Shown here one piece after another: positions 39,001-47,858 of a stretch of DNA of 64,000 nt. The notes beneath the pieces are model-generated. The model was not told the DNA's origin. It saw nothing but the letters and a program-made list of their open reading frames with translations, and ran no database searches. How positions within the stretch are numbered: position 1 is the stretch's first letter; each line of letters starts with the position of its first letter. This DNA comes from JBBDYH01 sp040901795. Its GTDB lineage: Bacteria > Planctomycetota > Planctomycetia > Pirellulales > JALHPA01. Position numbers and translations under genes: made by a program. The stretch covers positions 44,478-108,477 of the forward strand of contig JBBDYH010000094.1 in the NCBI GenBank assembly GCA_040901795.1. The letters run 5' to 3'.

Positions 39001-42000
39001 GATCGACCCAGCAGCTCGTCGCACTGGCTGCAATTGGGCGTGTGTGCTCAACGCCTTCCGGCATCAACGAACGATCGACCGGGCCGGACCACTCGGCACC
39101 CTCGAAAGCATCGAGTGCTCAACGCCTTCCGGCATCAACGAACGATCGACGCGGATTGGCGAGATCATGAAGGCCCAAGAGAAACTGTGCTCAACGCCTT
39201 CCGGCATCAACGAACGATCGACACCGACCCGCTGACCGGTGAGCCGGTGATGATCGGGTGCTCAACGCCTTCCGGCATCAACGAACGATCGACGCTGCGT
39301 GTCGAACAGCGCCCCCGGGTTCTGTTGGTGCTCAACGCCTTCCGGCATCAACGAACGATCGACTGCCGGAGGTACAGCACGCATGACGCGTGAAAAGCTG
39401 TGCTCAACGCCTTCCGGCATCAACGAACGATCGACCTGCGGGCGATGGCTGGCGGGGGGTAGTTGAAGGCGTGCTCAACGCCTTCCGGCATCAACGAACG
39501 ATCGACCCCAACTACGAGGCGGAAAGTAACGCCATGCAGATGTGCTCAACGCCTTCCGGCATCAACGAACGATCGACGGGGGCGCTTCGCCGGCCTCTAA
39601 GACTTTTAGTCGTGCTCAACGCCTTCCGGCATCAACGAACGATCGACGCGGCGTGAGCTACCCCGACGGCCCGAAGAAGGGTGTGCTCAACGCCTTCCGG
39701 CATCAACGAACGATCGACTCACCGACGACCTGCACGGGGAAGTGTTTCAGGCGTGCTCAACGCCTTCCGGCATCAACGAACGATCGACTCGCGCTCAACG
39801 GTCACGAGAACCGCGTGAGCTTGTGCTCAACGCCTTCCGGCATCAACGAACGATCGACTCAGCTTCCGCATCACGGCGGCAAACATCGAACAGTGCTCAA
39901 CGCCTTCCGGCATCAACGAACGATCGACTCGACCTGGCGACCTCTTGCACATCGTCATCTTCGTGCTCAACGCCTTCCGGCATCAACGAACGATCGACAT
40001 CAACTTCCCATTGTGCTCCGTCCACGTTGACGCGTGCTCAACGCCTTCCGGCATCAACGAACGATCGACCTTCGTTCTCGTCGCCGGTGGTTTCGCGCTC
40101 GTCTTGTGCTCAACGCCTTCCGGCATCAACGAACGATCGACGACCACGGACGCAGGGGCTTGGATGGATCAACTACGTGCTCAACGCCTTCCGGCATCAA
40201 CGAACGATCGACCAGCGACTGCCGGGTTGCCGAACTTTGATATGAGGTGCTCAACGCCTTCCGGCATCAACGAACGATCGACATCTTCAACGCCCAGGTG
40301 GTCGACGAGACCGAGTTGTGCTCAACGCCTTCCGGCATCAACGAACGATCGACGCGGCCCTGACGGGCAGCGTGGGGGCGACGGGAAGTGCTCAACGCCT
40401 TCCGGCATCAACGAACGATCGACCTCCGCAGGCCATGTTGCCAGAGTACGAGTAGGTGGTGCTCAACGCCTTCCGGCATCAACGAACGATCGACAGGCAG
40501 GCATCCTTGGGTTGGTGCATCGTTGAATGTGCTCAACGCCTTCCGGCATCAACGAACGATCGACTCGTCCAGCCGGCGCTAGATCGCGCTACAGCTACAC
40601 GCGGTGCTCAACGCCTTCCGGCATCAACGAACGATCGACCGCTCTCCCAGCCGACCGGACATCAGCGGTCAGGTGTGCTCAACGCCTTCCGGCATCAACG
40701 AACGATCGACACCACGTTTTTGTCCAGGAAGCGTCCAACTTAAATAGTGCTCAACGCCTTCCGGCATCAACGAACGATCGACGACGTGTTCGTGTTGCAG
40801 TGCAAGGAAAGGCTCTGTGCTCAACGCCTTCCGGCATCAACGAACGATCGACCTACTCTCCCCGCATCAGGAATCCCCAGCGGGATGAGTGCTCAACGCC
40901 TTCCGGCATCAACGAACGATCGACACGGCGGAGACGAGATGGTCGCTCGTGTGCAGGGCCGGTGCTCAACGCCTTCCGGCATCAACGAACGATCGACTAG
41001 CCTTACCCTCAATCTTCACGACCTCGAACGTGTGCTCAACGCCTTCCGGCATCAACGAACGATCGACGCGATTACTACTTGGACGTGGGATACATCAGAC
41101 TGTGCTCAACGCCTTCCGGCATCAACGAACGATCGACAGTGAAACCGCCACCCGCCATCATTGGGGCTGTCGGGTGCTCAACGCCTTCCGGCATCAACGA
41201 ACGATCGACAACCATTCGCGAGCAAGAGCAGCGCATCAAAGCTGGTGCTCAACGCCTTCCGGCATCAACGAACGATCGACTTCTTGTTGGCCTTCGCGCC
41301 GGAGCGTTGGTCATCGAAGTGCTCAACGCCTTCCGGCATCAACGAACGATCGACGGCATCTGCGGCCGCTGCCTGCGATGGCGTAGCGGGTGCTCAACGC
41401 CTTCCGGCATCAACGAACGATCGACGCGCGCAAGCGACTCGGAACCCTGTAAACGACATGAGCGTGCTCAACGCCTTCCGGCATCAACGAACGATCGACC
41501 CAACGAGGCGGTCGAGAAGGGCAGTAGCGGTCAGGTGCTCAACGCCTTCCGGCATCAACGAACGATCGACTACAATTGCCTGGGCTTCATCCATGCCCGC
41601 TTCGACGTGCTCAACGCCTTCCGGCATCAACGAACGATCGACTCCCTCACCGAATTGTCGGGGCAACGGCGCCGGGCCGTGTGCTCAACGCCTTCCGGCA
41701 TCAACGAACGATCGACGCAGGCTGCGATTTTATAACGACAGCGGCGAGATGTGCTCAACGCCTTCCGGCATCAACGAACGATCGACGCGATGGCTACTAT
41801 CGGCTGGACCTGCCAGATGCTGGTGCTCAACGCCTTCCGGCATCAACGAACGATCGACGGCGGCGGGGGCAGCCTGCCCGGCTGGTCCATCGAGTGCTCA
41901 ACGCCTTCCGGCATCAACGAACGATCGACCCTTGGATGCCGCACATGCTGACGGCGGCTTTCTGCAGTGCTCAACGCCTTCCGGCATCAACGAACGATCG

Positions 42001-42145
42001 ACCTGGGAATTGGCTCGCCGTGCGCGAGCGAGGCCGCGTGCTCAACGCCTTCCGGCATCAACGAACGATCGACCGCCGTGCCGCGCAGTTGTCCCAAGGG
42101 GTGATAGAAGTGCTCAACGCCTTCCGGCATCAACGAACGATCGAC
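27053..42145 (-). CRISPR. CRISPR array, 212 repeats by hand count, 36-bp repeat, type I MYXAN-associated
   Basis: The plus strand shows GTGCTCAACGCCTTCCGGCA followed by TCAACGAACGATCGAC, repeated about every 71 bp. I counted 212 repeat starts (27053 to 42110), so 211 spacers; an error of one or two is possible. Spacers are mostly 34-36 nt, with one of 55 nt at 36208-36262. All repeats look identical by eye, including both terminal ones. The leader and cas genes are on the right, so transcription is on the minus strand, where the repeat ends in GATGCCGGAAGGCGTTGAGCAC (given here in two parts: a GCC-GGAA-GGC hairpin and the handle TTGAGCAC). New spacers would be added at the 42145 end. Confidence 0.98.
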
Positions 42146-42428
42146 GGCACAGTTCCCAACCCCTTCGCATAAAACAGTTTAGCCGATGCACTTTCATGCG
42201 TCCTCCGTTGCAGCGAAAGGCGCCGCGTTGAGACCGACGTCAAGCGCTCACCACTTGCCCGCCCGGTTGCACGACAAAGATTGTGCGCCAAACGCCTTGC
42301 AAGACGGGGAGAACGTGAGTCATGCATCCCTGGTTCGACCACGTTGACGGAAGTGCCTGAGCGAGGACGGTTTCGAGTAAACCGCCCAGTCATCGAGACG
42401 CACCACGCTAGCATGCCTGAAACTCCTT
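42146..42428 (-). promoter_or_regulatory. CRISPR leader
   Basis: 283 bp between the cas2 stop and the leader-proximal repeat. On the minus strand the last 60 bp before the array contain AT-rich CTAAACTGTTTTATGCG, a plausible -10 region about 30 bp before the first repeat, but no clear -35. There is no open frame of note. The position between cas2 and the first repeat is that of a leader carrying the array promoter and the integration-guiding sequence. Confidence 0.75.
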
Positions 42429-42725
42429 TCATACGATCCGATAACTCGGCGGCGCTTCCGACCAGGACGACTGGTCGCCCGTTGAATGCTCCGGCACCTT
42501 TCCTGCGCAGCCATCGCATAGAGGAATTACCAAGAGATCGTCTTCCTCGTGCATGATCTCGTTCAATTCCCAATGCAGTTTCTCCAAAGCCTCGCGGTCC
42601 AGACGGCAGCGAAAGACACTGAATTGCACGCGACTCCCATACCCCTCCAGCTTCTTGGCAACTCGCCGCAGCCGCTTGGAATTGCGGACATCGTAACTCA
42701 CCAAGTGCCAATGCTTCTGCGCCAT
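42429..42725 (-). CDS. cas2: Cas2 adaptation endoribonuclease
   Basis: 98 residues, ferredoxin-like. HLVSYDVRNSKRLRRVAKKL holds the conserved Asp after strand 1, and GYGSRVQFSVFRCRLDREAL is the typical second part. Cas2 dimerises between two Cas1 dimers to integrate spacers. It is the last gene of the cas operon, 36 bp after cas4-cas1, and next to the leader. Confidence 0.95.
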   Translation of the reverse strand: MAQKHWHLVSYDVRNSKRLRRVAKKLEGYGSRVQFSVFRCRLDREALEKLHWELNEIMHEEDDLLVIPLCDGCAGKVPEHSTGDQSSWSEAPPSYRIV

Positions 42726-42761
42726 GTTCGTCTCGCCGTGGTTGCTGCAAACGTGTCACAA

Positions 42762-44579
42762 TCATCGAACGCGCATCCGTGCAAACAAACCAGGGCATCC
42801 GGTCCACTCCTTCTCCAACAGCCGCAATTCCAGCTCGATCATGCGGGAATACGCCAGGGACTGCCCGGTATGTGGATGCTTATAGGACTCTCTGAGCCGC
42901 TCCTCGAACAGTCCGATCGCCTTCTTGCGGCCCGACTCCGATAACCATATCTGTCCGGGCGAAATGGCAAAGTCGCCGTCCGGATCCCATTGCGAGCGGT
43001 TCACGCTGCCGATCAGCGGCATCTCCCAGAGCGTCGTGCGGAACAACTCCATCACGTCGAGCACAAGCGGTGACGCCGCCGTGCGGGGCCGATGGTAAAA
43101 CCCAAGCGCGGGTTCCAGTCCCACAGCGACCGCGGCTCGATGGACCGCGGTTTGAACCATCGCATAACCAAAGCTCAAGAGCGCATTAAATCGATCTCGC
43201 GGCGGATGCTTCGAGCGACCAATCGGGCGCATCTCGGACGGGACCTGCGGAGACAAAAGGGCGGGCATAGCTGCGAAATAGGCTTTCGCCGCCATCCCTT
43301 CTAAGCCCAGCAACGACTCGTCGGACATGGCGGTGGCTACCTTCCGCAACGACTCGCGAATCCGCTCAATATGTGGTTGAGAACCCACACGAGCTGCCTC
43401 GTCGCCACGCGTCGCCCGCAGCAGATAACGAAGCTGCGTTTCGACCTTTGCATGCACGAGCTGACGGGCTAGACGCAAGCGGACAGCATCATCAACTAAG
43501 GCCGAGTATTGCCGAATTCGCTGCTGAACACGTCCTGCTGAAGCTGTGGTTCCTGCCGCAAACCTCCCGCCCATCGTCATCCACTGCACGGCCACGCCCC
43601 GGCTAGCGCACAGATGAATCGCTTGCGTCGTCACCTGACCGAAGCCGTGAACCACCAATGAGTCAATCTCCTCGATGGGCACTCGCTGCGTTGTGGTCTC
43701 TCGTTCCTCGTTCTCCGCCGTAACGACGAGCGATTCGCCGCTACGGCTAATGTGCGCCTTTGGCGACATCACGTGCAGCGTTTGTCGCTCACGGTTTGAG
43801 GGGAACAGCGTGGGAATGCGCGGGCGCTCGGGAAGACGTTCCGGCGCCGCTCCATCAGCCGGCTCGTCAGCGCTAAGATGCTCAATTCGGGCGAGCCGCT
43901 CCTCTTCCGGCAGGCAAACCGGCGCCAGCGAGCAGCGCCGGCAAAGGTTTTCGTTGTCCGTAACCGGTGGCCTGGCGACCGTGCGGCGCAATTCGTGGGC
44001 TCGGGCGATTGCGCACCGCAGACCCACACGAGCTGCCTCGTCGATCTCGACGAACGCGGTCACGTTGTCCGCGTGATAGCGGATCCGGGCTTGCGGAACC
44101 GGCTCGCCCAGCGTCTCTTCGAGCAGTACGGCATAGGCAATTGCCTGAATGCGGTCACTCGGCCAGGCGAGGACTTCTTTGTCCGGCCCGCGATGGCAAC
44201 GGCCCTTCTTGTGTTCGTACGCGACCCACCGGCCATCGCGGCGGCGGATCGCATCGACCTTACCCACAAGCCCCCAGGCCTCGCTCGCCACCTCCACGCT
44301 CCGCCGCTCCGGCCCTTCATCGTCCAGCGGCACAACATCATCGTGCAGCCGCCGCCCGGCGTACACGGCGGCATCGGCAACGCGGATCTCCTCGACCTCC
44401 TCCAGATAAAATAGCCGCTCGCAGTAAAGCAGCGCGTGCAGGGCCATGACGCGGAGGGGAGGTTCGGGAACGACCACGGATTGCGGATTAGGGATTGCAG
44501 ACGATGAGCTGCCGCGTCTTGCGTGCGAATCAGCATCTAAGAAACCAATTTCCACCACGGTCGAGCGATGAATGTCCAT
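42762..44579 (-). CDS. cas4-cas1: Cas4-Cas1 fusion protein
   Basis: About 605 residues. The N-terminal third is Cas4, a RecB-like exonuclease with Fe-S cysteines: ALLYCERLFYLEEVEEI, Asp in GKVDAIRR, the E-x-K active site in AYEHKKGRC and the cysteine cluster CRRCSLAPVC. The rest is Cas1: TTQAIHLCASRGVAVQWM, the metal ligand in LGLEGMAAKAYF, then GFYHRPRTAASPLVLDVMEL with the second and third ligands. The fusion trims and orients prespacers by PAM before integration. ATG 44579 has GGAG 5 nt upstream. A TTG at 44642 would overlap the cas5 stop and add 21 residues. Confidence 0.95.
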   Translation of the reverse strand: MDIHRSTVVEIGFLDADSHARRGSSSSAIPNPQSVVVPEPPLRVMALHALLYCERLFYLEEVEEIRVADAAVYAGRRLHDDVVPLDDEGPERRSVEVASEAWGLVGKVDAIRRRDGRWVAYEHKKGRCHRGPDKEVLAWPSDRIQAIAYAVLLEETLGEPVPQARIRYHADNVTAFVEIDEAARVGLRCAIARAHELRRTVARPPVTDNENLCRRCSLAPVCLPEEERLARIEHLSADEPADGAAPERLPERPRIPTLFPSNRERQTLHVMSPKAHISRSGESLVVTAENEERETTTQRVPIEEIDSLVVHGFGQVTTQAIHLCASRGVAVQWMTMGGRFAAGTTASAGRVQQRIRQYSALVDDAVRLRLARQLVHAKVETQLRYLLRATRGDEAARVGSQPHIERIRESLRKVATAMSDESLLGLEGMAAKAYFAAMPALLSPQVPSEMRPIGRSKHPPRDRFNALLSFGYAMVQTAVHRAAVAVGLEPALGFYHRPRTAASPLVLDVMELFRTTLWEMPLIGSVNRSQWDPDGDFAISPGQIWLSESGRKKAIGLFEERLRESYKHPHTGQSLAYSRMIELELRLLEKEWTGCPGLFARMRVR

Positions 44580-44638
44580 GCCTGCTCCGAAATCTGGCAA
44601 GAGGCCTCCTCCGTGGGCGCGAGTTGACGAATGTTGAA

Positions 44639-45304
44639 TCAAATCGGTGCGGCGATCGTAGTAAATTGTTCGACCGGTGGTTGGATGTGAACTTCAGTGG
44701 GTTGAGTATCCAGATGATACCTTTGCCATCGGGTAGTAAACGAACCCACGTGATCTACCCAGATTGGTAGCTCCAGGTCACCGGTATCGCGAGGTACCAG
44801 GCGCAACCAAGTTCCTTCCAAAATCTCACATAACTCAATCTCGTTAACCGCGTCATCGCTTAAGCCAAGGCAGAGTACGCCATAACGTTGAACCCGATTG
44901 GGGGTATTGATTGCTTCGATGATTCGGGATTCAAGCAGTCTACTGTCGTGTCTAGCCGTGGGGCCTTTGTTCGGCATCTCATTGGTGGAGTCCACCCAGC
45001 AGAGGAACTCCAGGCCACACAACGTTTCGATGAAGTCCGGTGCATTGCCGAGCTTGGATTGCTTACTTGGAACACCGTACTTGAATCGACTAAGCTTTCG
45101 CAGCGTTGTTGCGATATGCGGCAATCGCTTGAAGGCGAACGCCAGCCGAACGCCTTCGTGCCGTGCCCGAAAACGTTCACCGACGAGTGAAAGTAGCATC
45201 CCGTAAATGGTCGCTGGAGGCGGTAGCGGGTAGGTCTCTGCAAACGACCGGGCAAATGACTTGCGAAAGCTGGCAAACGGGACATCAACGCGTAGGGTAA
45301 TCAC
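44639..45304 (-). CDS. cas5: Cas5 (DevS-like)
   Basis: 221 residues. The N-terminus ITLRVDVPFASFRKSFARSF, then YPLPPPATIYGMLLSLVGER, is the RAMP strand and glycine-containing loop of Cas5, which caps the crRNA 5' handle in Cascade. Its ATG overlaps the cas7 stop by four bases, and its stop overlaps the alternative TTG start of cas4-cas1, so translation is coupled. The match to the Dev set follows from the neighbouring DevR- and DevT-like proteins. Confidence 0.9.
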   Translation of the reverse strand: MITLRVDVPFASFRKSFARSFAETYPLPPPATIYGMLLSLVGERFRARHEGVRLAFAFKRLPHIATTLRKLSRFKYGVPSKQSKLGNAPDFIETLCGLEFLCWVDSTNEMPNKGPTARHDSRLLESRIIEAINTPNRVQRYGVLCLGLSDDAVNEIELCEILEGTWLRLVPRDTGDLELPIWVDHVGSFTTRWQRYHLDTQPTEVHIQPPVEQFTTIAAPI

Positions 45305-46299
45305 GACGCCTCCTTGGTCTTCGTTGCCACGCTCTCGAATTCAGCGCCCAATTTCGCAAGTCGGCGGCGAGCTTCCTTGGCCGCTGCTGCCACGCCTAAG
45401 TCGGTCGTTACTCCGAGTTCCTTCAAGCTTGCTCCTTCGACAGTCGCTGACAGTTCGCCACCGATTATCAATTCGCTGGCGGGAACATCTCCACTCCGAA
45501 CACGCTGAATCAGCCGTTTTGCCGTGAAAGTGCGGTTTTCCTCATCATGTTCAAAACAGTTCTGGATCTTCGAGGAATGAGCGCTTGTCACGCGGAGGAC
45601 GATTGAGGCCGGCGAAAAGTCAAATGCGAATCTCGCATGATTGCCCGCAACGGGCGGCGGGTCAATGATCGCCTCAATCAGTTCGCCGACGTGTGCTTTG
45701 ACCAACACATCATTTAGGTTCAGTCCAAACGAGTATTGATACTCGGTCGTGTGCATTTCGGCGGCGTAAAGCGAAAGGCTTCCTTTCTCCTTTGCGCCGC
45801 TTACACAATTGAACGAGATTTCGCCACGGTATGGACGCAAGGAAACGGCACGGCCAAGGGCGAGCGGGCTGGGCCGCTTTGTGGTCTTGCCTTTGGCTTT
45901 CTTCTTCTTAGCCTGCCTCTCCTCGGGTTCCATTTCTTCTGTCGTTTCCTCCTCGCTCTCCTGCTTTGCGGCAGCGGCATCCATGAATCCCATTAGGTCG
46001 TCGTCAATCCACGGCAGCTTCTTTTCAGAAAGGACGTCGGCCCAATACTCGCGTTTTTCATCGCGAAGATCGAGCCTTCCCGAGACGGGATCGTAGGAGC
46101 GATTCACGCTTGCCCGATCCTGGAGCTGGAAACGGTAGCGGAGCGCAAAGCGTATGGCCTCGGCTGAGACGCTCGTGTGCAGATCATCTTGATGAAAGAC
46201 CTTCTGCAGCGTTGTCGTGTTGCCGATATTGTCGCCACGATTATTTGCGGCCACGGCTTCTCCAGTGAGAATCGTTCCGTATAGGTAATGCGTTCCCAT
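45301..46299 (-). CDS. cas7: Cas7 (DevR/Cst2-like) backbone subunit
   Basis: 332 residues. MGTHYLYGTILTGEAVAANN, then RGDNIGNTTTLQKVF and the NRSYDPVSGRLDLRDEKREY region, follow the pattern of the DevR/Cst2 Cas7 family, which polymerises along the crRNA in Cascade. An acidic/basic low-complexity insert (EESEEETTEEMEPEERQAKK) occurs near residues 115-135. AAGGAG lies 6 nt before the ATG. In Myxococcus the homologue DevR is a developmental regulator, but here it sits in a complete cas operon. Confidence 0.92.
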   Translation of the reverse strand: MGTHYLYGTILTGEAVAANNRGDNIGNTTTLQKVFHQDDLHTSVSAEAIRFALRYRFQLQDRASVNRSYDPVSGRLDLRDEKREYWADVLSEKKLPWIDDDLMGFMDAAAAKQESEEETTEEMEPEERQAKKKKAKGKTTKRPSPLALGRAVSLRPYRGEISFNCVSGAKEKGSLSLYAAEMHTTEYQYSFGLNLNDVLVKAHVGELIEAIIDPPPVAGNHARFAFDFSPASIVLRVTSAHSSKIQNCFEHDEENRTFTAKRLIQRVRSGDVPASELIIGGELSATVEGASLKELGVTTDLGVAAAAKEARRRLAKLGAEFESVATKTKEAS

Positions 46300-46301
46300 C
46301 G

Positions 46302-47858
46302 TTACTCCTTTACTTCTATTGGTGATTGTGTTCGGTCACTTGCATAGCTCACGAGCGCGAAGAGACAAAGATTTTGAAAACGGTCGAAATTCCGCTGATT
46401 GAAAATGAACCTCCGGATCCGCTGCGCCTCATTCCGCAGCGGTCCGAGTGCCGCTCCCTTAGTTGCATCCGCGCAAAAGCGTAGAAACCAGGAGGATAAG
46501 GCATCAGCAGTTTTGGTCCGCAAGATTGCATTTCTTAATCGCTCTCTCTCCCGTTCGACTAATCCATCACCATCGAGCCGTTCGCTCCGAGCACGATCGT
46601 AGAGAGAGCGCATCGTCAGCCTCCATGCTTCGTGGAATGCGCCGATGATCGCCTGATCGTCGGCATCGTTGACAGCTTCTTTCATGGCCTTGAGTCCTCT
46701 CTGTGCATAGCACATTCGCAAGAAGTCTTTCTTGTCACTGACCAATGATTTGAAATGAGAACACCAGTGCTGCTCCGCGGCGAGGTTCGCGGCAACCAGC
46801 TCGGGAACGGGGCTGGAGGGCACGGCGTATCCTTGCCCCTCTCTGCCCTTCACAACACGGCTTGACCCAAAATAGGCATTCGCGGCTCGGAACACGTCGA
46901 GCTCAGGATAGTGTCCCCTTAGCCGAATGCTGCTGGATCTGTTGATCTGGTTCTTGTCCCACGCAACCTTTCCCATAGCGACCGCAAGACACCCGGCGAC
47001 GCTGCAATGGGGCATGACATCCTCGGCTTCGAGATCGATCAGAAGCCGCAATGCCGCCTCTTCCGCGCCGCCAACAACTCGGCCAAGATAACTGTTACTG
47101 AATCGTTCGATTCCTTGGCTTCTTGCTGCAATTCGCTGCAACGCCCGCGCAAATCTGTGAAGATCGACGACATCGGGCACAACAATGCAGTACTGAGCTT
47201 TTTGTTCACGGCGGTGAGAACGAAGAATGAACACTGGGCAGGCGATCATCAAAAACATCAGCAAGAATGCATTCTCGGGAGGCGCCTCGAGGTCTCTGGC
47301 TCCTCCCATTGCGCCGGGGACACACCACTGCGGAATCTTCACGGGCGAGAGACGCTCACCCGCAACCTCCTCGCGCGCTACTGTCTCTTTTAACAGACCG
47401 GTCTTTTGTGCGGTTTGATGTGCATACTGGCCCACTGCCTTGTACGTCAGAATGACGCCGGTCTCGTCGTCAGCCGTCTTTAATGTAAATGGGCGCGCAC
47501 CCTGCTCGCCTGGCGGCGCAGGTCGCATCTTGTTGTGCTGCAGGAAAGTACTGGTTAAGGCGTTGTGAATCGCCAGCCGGAGATCCTCCGCCCCAAGCGG
47601 CACCGCTTGACCCGGCAGGTCGATCAGCTTGTCGTCAGTGAGCTTGAAAGACGCAGCCAGAATACGTCTCAACGCCTCCTGCGTTGTCAAACCATCGGCC
47701 CACGTAATCACTATTCCGTCCGAACTCAGCTCTGCCGTGATGCCCTGGGGTTGATGACCGCCCCATGAGCGAACGGTGGCTGCGAGTCCTCCAAGGGCGG
47801 CCCGGTGGTAAATCGTGTAACCAGGATTGCTCAAACGGTAGATTAACGGCTTTTCCAT
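46302..47858 (-). CDS. cas8: Cas8 large subunit (DevT/Cmx1-like)
   Basis: 518 residues. The N-terminal YRLSNPGYTIYHRAALGGLA and the C-terminal QRIRRFIFNQRNFDRFQNLC resemble the Cas8a1/Csx13 (Cmx1, DevT) family of the MYXAN variant. The large subunit recognises PAM and recruits Cas3. Size and position between cas3 and cas7 fit the Dev order. Its start overlaps the cas3 end by 16 bp, so the two are translationally linked. Assignment rests on context plus N-terminal similarity, as Cas8 proteins are highly divergent. Confidence 0.85.
   Translation of the reverse strand: MEKPLIYRLSNPGYTIYHRAALGGLAATVRSWGGHQPQGITAELSSDGIVITWADGLTTQEALRRILAASFKLTDDKLIDLPGQAVPLGAEDLRLAIHNALTSTFLQHNKMRPAPPGEQGARPFTLKTADDETGVILTYKAVGQYAHQTAQKTGLLKETVAREEVAGERLSPVKIPQWCVPGAMGGARDLEAPPENAFLLMFLMIACPVFILRSHRREQKAQYCIVVPDVVDLHRFARALQRIAARSQGIERFSNSYLGRVVGGAEEAALRLLIDLEAEDVMPHCSVAGCLAVAMGKVAWDKNQINRSSSIRLRGHYPELDVFRAANAYFGSSRVVKGREGQGYAVPSSPVPELVAANLAAEQHWCSHFKSLVSDKKDFLRMCYAQRGLKAMKEAVNDADDQAIIGAFHEAWRLTMRSLYDRARSERLDGDGLVERERERLRNAILRTKTADALSSWFLRFCADATKGAALGPLRNEAQRIRRFIFNQRNFDRFQNLCLFALVSYASDRTQSPIEVKE

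Noticed and set aside
27053..42145. Dozens of open frames of 60-580 codons within 27-42 kb with repeated STPSGINERST, LNAFRHQRTID or QRLPASTND units
   Set aside because: They are translations of the CRISPR repeat, which has no stop in several frames; the unit length of about 71 bp moves the frame and none has a start or ribosome site of its own.
42210..42237. Repeat-like string CGAAAGGCG...GTTGAGACC in the leader
   Set aside because: It needs a four-base insertion to align and has no partner one unit away, so I do not call it a degenerate repeat.
42361..42380. Partial match of the mini-array spacer to the CRISPR leader (AGGACGGTTTC against AGAACGGTTTC)
   Set aside because: Mismatches fall at positions 1, 4 and 13 rather than at every sixth base and the run is short; a match like this is expected by chance, unlike the promoter match.
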